A DNA stretch of 64,000 bases from Erythrophleum ivorense (Eukaryota; Streptophyta; Magnoliopsida; Fabales; Fabaceae). This document shows, piece after piece, positions 50,295-59,323 of the stretch (positions are counted from its first letter, which is position 1; each line of letters starts with the position of its first letter). Location of the stretch: contig JAIUCV010000009.1 of the NCBI GenBank assembly GCA_026724425.1, forward strand, positions 24,507,846 through 24,571,845, in the 5' to 3' direction. Both the position numbers and the translations under genes were made by a program. The notes under the pieces were generated by a model that saw nothing but the letters and a program-made list of their open reading frames with translations, ran no database searches and was not told where the DNA came from.

Positions 50295-51902
50295 TGTAAT
50301 ATCCTGTCCTTCTAAAACTAAACTGAAACTAGTAAGATGATAAAAGAGGACCCTATAATAAAATGAAATACTGTCAAATAAGGATAGAATGATAATTTGA
50401 GCATCAATAAATGAGATTATGAAACTAAGGATAGCTCGAAACCAAAGCCAAAATGGCTAAACAGACTTAACTGAGAGGCAGTGGCAAAATCATAATTTAA
50501 AACAAATTTTTAGAAACTTAAAGAAGGAAGTATTAAATGATAAAATTAAACTCACTAAAGTTCTCAAAGGCCTTGAATACCATAGGAACCATTAGAATGG
50601 CTAAAACCCTTTCAGTGTGTAATTTAGGCTAGCAATGAACCTGAACTTTAACCAAGCTACTTAGTATGGTTCTAAATCCCATAAATTTGGTTGTAAATGT
50701 CTTTAATAAATTATAGAACCTAAATTTTCATATGGACAAGATAGTTAAACAAAGGGATTGATGTTAAAGGACATAACAGGAATTTTGTAATTGTTTTGAA
50801 AACCCTTTCTTCTCCCTTATATTAGGTCAGCCATGTTACCAACACTTTAAAACTGACTTAGAGCACTCAGAAAGAGAACCAAGGTTGCACTAAGAGGAGG
50901 GAAGAAGAAGAGGGAAAGAAAGCTATTTTAGTTAAGCAAATATGCCCTTTTTCATGGTAGATCATTCACAAATCTTCTTCTCCTCCCTAAGCCCTCTCTC
51001 TTAATAGTTTTAGCTTATTGAAAGAAACATTTTGGTGGCTGATTATTTGGAAAAAAGGAGAGGATTAGAGGAAACGAATTGTGGCACAAGATTATCCACT
51101 TGACAAGCATTTAAATAAGGTATGACATTATGTGGAAATTTTGCTTTTCCTTGCTCATCTATTCTCCTTATTTTTTAGCCAGACCTAGGATACCATTAAA
51201 GGGATATAAATTGGTATAAAACATGGCAAAACTAGAGGTTTAGGGGTATGGAGAATAAGATGGAACTAAGAGAATTAAGAAAGAAGCAAAGGAATGTAAT
51301 TTAGGGTATTTAGGGTCTTCATTGCATCTTGAGAGCTTGGAACTTTCAGAGGACATTTTAAGATATGTGAGATCATAATTACATCTAAAGAGAAGTTAAG
51401 AAATCTCTACACGCATCGAAATCCCAAAAGAAATGGTCAAAACTCCTTTTAACTCTTCTTATGCCATGTTGCAGCCTAGCAAGGGATATGGCACTTAAGA
51501 AGAGTTTTCTTTGTTTTTAATGTTATAAATGGTCTAAATATGAATAATAAACATTAGTAAAACTATTTGATTGAATTTAGGAGCGCAAAATTGGAAGTTG
51601 AAATTTTAGAGCCTAAATAGGGTTAAAAAAGCAAGTTAGTCTTAGGCTTATGCAATCAAGTTTATGATGGTCAAATGAGTTAATTATAATTATATAATCA
51701 TGGAAAATGAGAGTTTAGATCTGTAGAAGAAAACCAAGAATTTCCTCTTAAAAGACCTAAACTCGCTTTAACCTTCCACATAGGCTCTAATAAAATAAAG
51801 TAAAAATTAATAAGACCTAAAAGGGATCCTGATGAGATTAAATTGCCTTGTGAATTGCTATACGTAGGCCAAGTTAGCCAAATGAACCAAAGTGTGGGTG
51901 TC
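50295..51902 (+). mobile_element. Partial LTR 'H', distantly C-like
   Basis: Begins TGTAATATCCTGTCC. It follows the layout of C2 (TGTAATGTCTGG): for instance TCTCAAAGGCCTTGAATACC at about the same offset as C2's TCTTAAAGGCCCTAAAAACC. It is open at the right, where C3 and element 2 begin. No coding motif and no target duplication found. Confidence 0.4.
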
Positions 51903-53040
51903 TATAATGTAACACCCCATAATTAATTAAGGTATTAATCATGGATTAGAATTAATTAAGAGTAATTAATATGGGCTCATTGGGCAAGTTAAGTGAATGG
52001 AGACTTTAGAGAGATAAATTATTAATATGGGTTTGAGATTTAATTGGGATAGAAATTCTATCTAGGCCTAAATTTATAGATCATGAGAAAAGGTTAATGG
52101 AGGCCCAATGGATTATGTGCAAACCTAACATAATTTAGTGTGATGGAGGCCCAAGATTTACCTTGTATAGACTCTTCTAAACTGGCCCAGTAAATTCTGC
52201 AGCCCAACACCTCTAAACTGGCCCAACAAACTTAAAAATCTGAAGCCCAAATGAAAATGGATCTTGGAGCAGCCCATGACCCATACTTGACCCAACTACA
52301 ACCCAACTTAAACCCTAATACCCCAGCCACATTCTCACTTGCTAAAACATAAGACTTGAGAGGCAAAATTCGGAGGTGGAGAAGGAGGCTAGGGTTTGGG
52401 ACCAAAATTCTACATTTTCTCACACTTAGAGCAAGATTCAGCCAAGGTAATAGTTATACAACTTAATCCCCTCATCTTCCCCTTTAATTTGGTCCGATTA
52501 GTTTTTCATTTGGAGCATTTTCATCCTACCCAAAAATCTAAAATGTGAGTGTTTGGGAGTTTTCTTGATGAAATTCGTAGGTTGAGCTTAGGGTTGACTT
52601 TGGGTGAGTTTAAACCCTCCATTTGGATGCTTTATTGGTTAATTTGAGACCCCCATAGCTGATTTAGAAAATGGGTGTTAGTTTTGCACGAAATTGCTTA
52701 AGATTTTGGGTGGAATGTGGAGTTTTCTATTAGATGATACTTAAATCCGAAATTGGGACTTGTTGTGGCTGGGTAAATGATTCTTGGGTAGTCATTAGCA
52801 TTCTAAATTCCTTGGGTACTGATTATGACTATTAATGATGAATTAGAGTAGTAATTCTATGATGCTATGGTTATAGGGGGATTTCTGCACCATTGGTGAT
52901 TGTTGCAAGTGTCTACAAGTGAGGTAACCGGGTTACATTAATTCCATTTATATATCTGTGTTAATTTCATATTTTACTGTACATGAATGATTTGAAATGT
53001 TGAATGAATTGGTTGGCTATCTATTAAATTGTGATTGGAC

Positions 53041-53190
53041 CTTGTGAGTCCATGGTGGAGCTGTGGTGCGGCTGCCACCCGTGCATGTGCTTCGATCGAG
53101 CACTGGGTTATGATCAAACCCCAGATGCACTGAGCCCCGGTTGTGCTCAATGAGGAGTAGGTGCCGTGGACGGGCCTCTCCGGTGTTAAT
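53041..53190 (+). repeat. GC-richer block conserved in this LTR family
   Basis: CCATGGTGGAGCTGTGG, CGTGCATGTGC, GATCGAGCAC and GACGGGCCTCTCC recur in F (41085-41220), F' (43605-43745), A (29640-29800, reverse), D (38655-38753 and 48079-48130, reverse) and the 3' LTR (60450-60605). It is better conserved than the surrounding AT-rich sequence. Role unknown. Confidence 0.85.
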
Positions 53191-53873
53191 GGCCTTTAAC
53201 ATGTGATAATATGATTGCTAGTATGGGATAGTAATCATGATAGCCTAATTATTTCATTTACTGATATGAATGGTCTACTGTTGGTGTTTATGTGAAATTA
53301 TGCATGTATGTCAATTAATATGGAGTATATGATGGAATTGCCTTGGTTACTGAGATTCATATCTCACCCCGTCTTATGGGATTAACATTTCAGGTGAGGG
53401 TTCTTCGAGTAAGGATAAGGGTAAGCAAGTGGATGAACATCCATGAGCAGAGGCCCGGTGTGGGGAGCTACACTTGGTCTGAGTAGAATAGGGTAGATGC
53501 TAATTTTGTTAAGTCTTGTATAGCATCATCATGTATCTGCATTGCCAAGTGTAGAAGTTGTATTTTGTTAACATAGAATGTAATCCCATGATGTGTTCCT
53601 TATACACTTGACTATTAATGCAAGAAATACCCAGTGAAATATCATTGAATGACCATTGTGGGAGATTTATAATTTGTTGATGTAAAATCGTATAGATGAG
53701 TAGGAAAATCCACATCTAAATGCTAAAAGGGTAATGATAGATTAGTTGGGTAATTAAGGTACATAATTACCACTAAAGTTGCATAAATTAAGGTAGAATG
53801 TCTCTAGAGTGATATTGGAGGGAAATTAGAGAGCATAAGATGAAATCTTGGGAGTTGTAGGAACAGAAGGGAA

Positions 53874-54185
53874 TTGGCCGCGGCCAATATTTAATTGGCC
53901 TAGGCCAAATTGCAACAGAGAAGAATTGACCTCGGCCAACATTTAATTGGCCTCGGCTAAATGTGGCGAACCTGCCAGGGAAGAAAACAGAGAGCAATTG
54001 GCCGCGGTGAATAGTGATGTTAGCCGCAGCTAAGCCTGAGAAGCAGATTTGGGGGTGTTCCAGAGGGTATTTGGCCGCGGCGAAAGGGGTATTTGGCTGC
54101 AGCGAAATGTGAAAAATTTGTGAAGACGTAAGGAGTTGAACCGAGAGTAATTGGCCGCGGCACAAGTGAATTTAGCCGCGGCGAA
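53874..54185 (+). repeat. Palindromic CG-motif cluster, ten units, element 2 5' LTR
   Basis: Ten copies of a 14-bp motif in about 310 bp: TTGGCCGCGGCCAA, TTGGCCTAGGCCAA, TTGACCTCGGCCAA, TTGGCCTCGGCTAA, TTGGCCGCGGTGAA, TTAGCCGCAGCTAA, TTGGCCGCGGCGAA, TTGGCTGCAGCGAA, TTGGCCGCGGCACA, TTAGCCGCGGCGAA. Spacing is irregular and the DNA between them is not repeated, so it is not a simple tandem repeat. Confidence 0.93.
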
Positions 54186-54508
54186 AGTGCTCTATTTCTC
54201 ATATTCACCTAGAAACCTTAGTTTCTCTTAAGGTAATGCTAAGAAATTATTTAGAAACACTTGTAGGAGGATTTTATGAGTTAGAAATGATGGATGGGAG
54301 AATCAAAGGCTCCTCATTAATAATTAAATTCACTCATGCATTCGAATAATTGTGGTTGTCTAGCTAATGACCCTAGCAACATTAAGGTTTCAAATTTCCT
54401 CACTTGTTCCCGATGTAATTAATTTTAATGACTTCAAAGCTTGGTATATGATTATTAATCATGTACTTAACCTTAATTACTATAATTGGAAGTTAGGGTC
54501 GTTACAGT

Positions 54509-54520
54509 TGGTATCAGAGC
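54509..54520 (+). other. Primer binding site of element 2
   Basis: TGGTATCAGAGC, two bases after the 5' LTR. This is the usual plant initiator-methionine tRNA primer site. Confidence 0.95.
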
Positions 54521-54731
54521 AATGGTTCAGGCAAGTGTGGTTGTTTTATAGTTCTGTGGTTAGAAAACTTGGCAATCATGATGCATGCATGATAGGAATA
54601 GGAGCATTATGACTTAGAGATAACTCTCATACATACATATACCTGCCATGGGTGGAGTTGTGTATTATTGCCTTGGGCTGTAGCTTAATGGAGGATGCTT
54701 GTGGTTGTGCTTGTAGCATTGCAGAGCTAAG

Positions 54732-55886
54732 ATGGCTACATGCAGAGAAACAACTGAGATGCTAAGAGAGATGCAAGAGGCCATGGCTGCAATGGCTAAC
54801 CGAATGAGAGAACAAGCTGAGGCCCATGAAACTACGATTAGGGCAATGACTGACCGGCTTCAAGAGCAAGCCAAGGCTCATGCAGCGACTGTGCAAGTGC
54901 TGCAACGGCTACATGAAAGTGTGAATAAGCGGAACGAGGTGGTGCCAATGGAGAACCGTGTGGGGGCTGGTCATAACCCTGGTGTGGGACACCAAGGGGA
55001 GGATAGTGACCTCTCTATTGCATTAGCCAAATTCAGAAAAGCTGATCCTCCATCGTTCTTGGGGGAGTTAGATACTGAGAAAGCTGAGAGATGGTTGATG
55101 CAATTGGAGAAAATCTTTGAGGTTATGACTTGCACCACAGAACAAAAGGTAAAGTTGGCCATTTACAAGTTGGAGGGTGAGGCTGAACATTGGTGGAGGA
55201 ATGCCTCCAGATTGTTGAATGCAAGGGAGATACCCTTGACTTGGGAAAGTTTTCAAACGGCTTTTGAGAGCAAATATTTCCCACCATCCGTGAGGGCTGG
55301 CAAGGAAGCGGAGTTTAACTTCCTTGAGCAAGGGGACATGAATGTGGACCAATACGCAGCTAAATTTATCCAACTGTCTCGCTTCTCCTCCTACTTGAAG
55401 AGATTTGACGATGAGCCATGGAAGGCTGAAAAATTTGAAAGGGGTTTGAGACCGGAAATCAAAGATAAGATTGTATCTCTACGAATTCGTAATTTTAACG
55501 AATTGGTGGAGAAATGTAGAGTGATAGAGAGGGCCATGATGGAAAGTGAGGCCAAGAGGAAAAAGACCCTGGAAGGAAAACGTGACCGGGGTATGGAGCC
55601 CTTTAGGGGCGGAAGCAAGAAAGGAGCCCATAGTGGAAGTGGCTCTTGGGGAAGGAGACAACCCCCAAGGAATGTCCCTCAAAGGAGAAGTATGGGACTA
55701 CCAAGAAATGCAAATAGTGCCCCACCTACTTGTGCCAAGTGTGGCAAGAACCATGGGAATGGGCCATGCCCAGTGTGCTACAATTGTGGGAAGCCTGGAC
55801 ACTATGCACGGACTTGCACGGTGTCACGGGAGTCGGCCACATCCATTAAGCCGCCTATACAAGGAAGGGTGTTCGCACTTACGTAG
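54732..55886 (+). CDS. gag: Element 2 gag
   Basis: Open frame of 384 residues from ATG 54732 to TAG 55884. It forms the virus-like particle and packages element RNA. Residues 1-70 form a probable coiled coil (repeated REMQEAMAAM and REQAEAHETT, REQ/LQEQAKAH pattern). The capsid region follows, with PPSFLGELDTEKAERWLMQL near 117-136 and WWRNASRLL, common to plant gypsy gag. Basic linker residues 290-340 precede a CCHC zinc knuckle, CYNCGKPGHYARTC (about 349-362), that binds nucleic acid. Pol continues in the same frame after a single TAG, so in an intact relative gag and pol are probably one polyprotein. Here the stop yields gag alone unless it is read through. Confidence 0.95.
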   Translation: MATCRETTEMLREMQEAMAAMANRMREQAEAHETTIRAMTDRLQEQAKAHAATVQVLQRLHESVNKRNEVVPMENRVGAGHNPGVGHQGEDSDLSIALAKFRKADPPSFLGELDTEKAERWLMQLEKIFEVMTCTTEQKVKLAIYKLEGEAEHWWRNASRLLNAREIPLTWESFQTAFESKYFPPSVRAGKEAEFNFLEQGDMNVDQYAAKFIQLSRFSSYLKRFDDEPWKAEKFERGLRPEIKDKIVSLRIRNFNELVEKCRVIERAMMESEAKRKKTLEGKRDRGMEPFRGGSKKGAHSGSGSWGRRQPPRNVPQRRSMGLPRNANSAPPTCAKCGKNHGNGPCPVCYNCGKPGHYARTCTVSRESATSIKPPIQGRVFALT

Positions 55887-58800
55887 CAAGAGGCTAGTAG
55901 ATCCCCTAGTCTGATCCGAGGTACTTTACTTGTCCATAATCATGTCGTAGATGCATTGTTTGACTCAGGTGCGACCCACTCATTCATCTCATATGACTGT
56001 GTTAAGCGTCTGGGTCTAAAAATTAGCCTATTGCCATTTGAATTATCTGTGTCCACCCCTACTGGATATTCCATGATTACATCTGATGTATGTTTAAACT
56101 GTACTGTACAATTGGATAGCCATTGTACTACCCTTGATTTGGTTTGTATCCCTTTGTGTGACTTTGATGTAATCATTGGCATGGATTGGCTGTCTGCTAA
56201 TAATGTGATACTTGACTGTAACCGTAAAACTGTTTCCTTACCTGTAAATATACCTGAGACTTGTCCTATGACTGAGCTTACTTGTGTGTCCACCGCCCAA
56301 GCCGAGAGGTGCCTTAGGCGGGGTTGCCAAGGGTTCCTAGTATTCTTTTCATTGCATGCTGAGGTAGATGATGGGTTGGATGATATACCTGTGATTAGGG
56401 AGTTCCCTGAGGTTTTCCCTAGAGAGTTTAGTGGACTACCTCCAAAGAGAGAGCTAGAATTTTTTATTGATTTGGTACCCGGTACAGGTCCAATATCTAA
56501 GGCCCCATATAGAATGGCGCCTGCTGAGTTAGTGGAGTTGAAAAGTCAATTAGAAGAGTTGCTTGAAAAAGGATTTATTAGGCCTAGTGTGTCTCCGTGG
56601 GGAGCACCAGTGTTGTTTGTCAAAAAGAAAGATGGTAGTTTTAGGCTTTACATTGACTATAGGCAATTGAACCAAGCGACTGTCAAGAATAAGTACCCTT
56701 TGCCTAGAATTGATGGCTTGCTTGACCAATTAGCGGGAGCGTCGGTCTTTTCAAAGATTGACCTTAGATCAAGGTATCACCAACTTAGAGTCAAGGCTGA
56801 GGATGTACCTAAAACTGCCTTTAGGACTAGATATGGCCATTATGAGTTCCTAGTCATGCCTTTCAGGTTAACCAATGCCCCTGCCATTTTCATGGATTAC
56901 ATGAATAGGATTTTTAGGCCTTATCTTGACCGATTTGTAGTAGTGTTCATTGATGACATCCTCATCTACTCTAAAAGTAGTGAAGAGCATAAAGAGCATC
57001 TTATGATAGTTCTTCAAACCTTGAGAGAGCATCAGTTGTATGCTAAGTTGAGTAAGTGTGAGTTTTGGCTACGGGAGGTCAAATTCCTAGGTCATGTGAT
57101 ATCAGAACAAGGGGTAGTGGTAGATCCTAGCAAGGTAGAGGCAGTACTGAATTGGGAGAGACCTAAAACAGTGACCAAAATCCGAAGCTTCTTAGGTCTA
57201 GCTAGCTACTATAGAAGATTCATTAAGGGATTTTCTCAGTTAGCCATGCCTTTGACAAAATTGACTAGGAAGGACCAACCATTTGTGTGGGATGCTAAGT
57301 GTGAGAATTCCTTTCAGGAGCTTAAGGATAGGCTTACCACTGCACCTGTGTTAGTGATACCAGACCCTCAAGAGACATTCACAGTCTATAGTGATGCTTC
57401 TAAGAAGGGATTAGGGTGTGTCTTAATGCAACAAGGTAGGGTGATAGCCTATGCTTCTAGGCAGCTTAGACCCCATGAAGAGAATTATCCTACCCATGAC
57501 CTAGACCTAGCGGCTGTAGTTTTTGCCCTTAAGATTTGGAGGCATTATCTCTATGGTGCCCAATTTGAGGTGTATAGTGATCACAAGAGTTTGAAGTACT
57601 TATTTGACCAAAAAGAGTTCAACATGAGACAAAGGAGGTAGATGGAATTCCTTAAGGATTATGACTTCTCCTTAAAGTATCATCCAGGGAAGGCGAACGT
57701 GGTCACCGATGCCTTGAGTAGGAAATCTATTCACATGGCAATGATGATGCTTAGAGAGCAAAGGTTGATTGAGGAAATGAGAGATTTGAATTTATCAATT
57801 TCAATGAACCCTAGTAGTATTCTTTTGGGAGAGTTGAGGATAGAAAATGACCTTAGGAAGAGAATCAAAGAGGCCCAACAGCTAGATGCCTACTGGGGAG
57901 GAATTAGAGATCAACTAAGGAGTGGTGAGGTCAAGGATTTTGACCTATCAGAAGATAGTTTGGTGAGGTATCAGGGTAGAGTGTGCATACCCAAGGATGA
58001 AAAGTTGAGGAACATTATACTATCAGAAGCTCATAAGAGTAAGTACACCATCCATCCGGGCACCACTAAGATGTATAGGGATTTAAAGAAGAGCTTTTGG
58101 TGGCCTGGGATGAAGTCGGACATAGCAGAGTTTGTTGCTAGGTGTCTAATTTGTCAAAGGGTTAAGATTGAGCACCAAAGACCCGCAGGTTTGTTGCACC
58201 CTTTAGAGATTCCGGAATGGAAATGGGATAGTATATCCATGGATTTTGTGATGGGTTTGCCTAGAACTTCCTCGGGTTATGATGTTATTTGGGTGATTGT
58301 GGATAGATTGACGAAATCTGCCACTTTCTACCTATTAGAGCCACTTATTCTCTAGATAGACTAGCTCAGCTGTATGTTTGTGAGATTGTAAGATTGCATG
58401 GTGTCCCTAAAAGCATTGTGTCGGATAGAGACCCAAGATTCACATCAAAATTTTGGCGGTCTCTACAAGAAGCTTTAGGCACTAGCCTTAACTTTAGCAT
58501 TGCTTATCATCCTCAGTCTGATGGACAGACTGAAAGGACCATTCAGACCCTTGAGGACATGCTTAGAGCTAGTGTGCTGGAGTTAAAAGGGAGTTGGGAT
58601 GTGTACTTGCCTTTAGCTGAGTTTGCTTATAATAATAGTTACCATTCCAGCATTCAAATGGCACCATTTGAGGCACTTTATGGGAGGAAGTGTCGGTCAC
58701 CCTTGTGTTGGGTAGAACTTGGTGAGAGGAGCCTCTTAGGTCCAGACATAGTGGACCAAACCACCCATCAGATAGAACTCATTAGAAAGAAGTTGTTGGC

Positions 58801-59278
58801 TGCCCAGAGTAGGCAAAAGAGTAATGAGGATAAGAGAAGGAGACCCTTAGAATTTGAGACGGGAGACCATGTGTTCCTTAAGGCTACTCTAGTGACGGGT
58901 GTAGGACGGTCTATTAGGACAAGAAAGCTCAGTCCTCGTTATCTTGGTCCTTTCCAAATCCTTGAAAGGATAGGACCCGTGGCCTATAGAGTTGCATTAC
59001 CTCCAAATCTGGCCAGATTGCATGATGTGTTCCATGTGTCCCAACTGAAAAAGTACCACCCGAACCCTTTGCATGTCATTGAGCATGAGAATGTGCATCT
59101 ACAAGATGATTTGTCTTATGTGGTTGAGCCAGAAAGGATTGTGGACTCAAAGGTCAAACAGCTGCGTAATAAGGACATCCTCCTGGTAAAGGTAGTATGG
59201 AGAGGACTTACTCCGGATGAAGTAACTTGGGAAACCGAGGAAGCAATGAGGAAGGATTATCCTGCAGTATTTGAGTAA
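55887..59278 (+). pseudogene. pol: Element 2 pol (PR-RT-RH-INT), two stops and one frameshift
   Basis: Protease, reverse transcriptase, RNase H and integrase of a Ty3/gypsy element. Protease motif LFDSGATHSFIS is near 55956-55990. RT has YPLPRIDGLLDQLAGAS and the catalytic FIDDILIYSK near 56947-56976. RNase H begins VYSDASKKGLGCVLM near 57384. Integrase has a zinc finger (TIHPGTTKMY ... CLICQRVK), Asp in VIVDRLTK, Asp in SDRDPRF, and Glu in DGQTERT, so its catalytic triad is complete, unlike element 1. A GPY/F-like RYLGPFQIL and a chromodomain-like tail end at TAA 59276. Breaks: TAG at 55884 (gag/pol border), TAG at 57639 where relatives have Trp, and a single-base loss near 58322, after which the frame changes. 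These are few lesions for about 4.5 kb of coding sequence. Confidence 0.95.
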
Positions 59279-59310
59279 GGTATGTTTAATTTTGAGGATA
59301 AAATTTCTAA

Positions 59311-59323
59311 AAGGAGGGGAGAA
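59311..59323 (+). other. Polypurine tract of element 2
   Basis: AAGGAGGGGAGAA lies directly before the 3' LTR, 33 bp after the pol stop. Confidence 0.92.

Larger units (their letters stand above)
51908..54506 (+). repeat. Element 2 5' LTR
   Basis: 2599 bp, TGTAACACCCCATAATT to AGGGTCGTTACA. It contains a GC-richer block at 53041-53190, the motif ATATCTCACCCC at 53370, and the CG-motif cluster at 53874-54185. Confidence 0.98.

Noticed and set aside
53788..54165. Minus-strand open frame of 125 residues, repeated at 61200-61556
   Set aside because: It overlies the CG-motif cluster inside the LTRs. CG-rich palindromes lack stop codons in several frames, and the recurrence is due only to LTR duplication. 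The translated repeats (RGQLLSV, AAAKYP) are products of the motif.
54509..54520. Possible tRNA gene near the LTR end
   Set aside because: Only the 12-base complement of a tRNA 3' end is present, as expected of a primer binding site; no cloverleaf follows.
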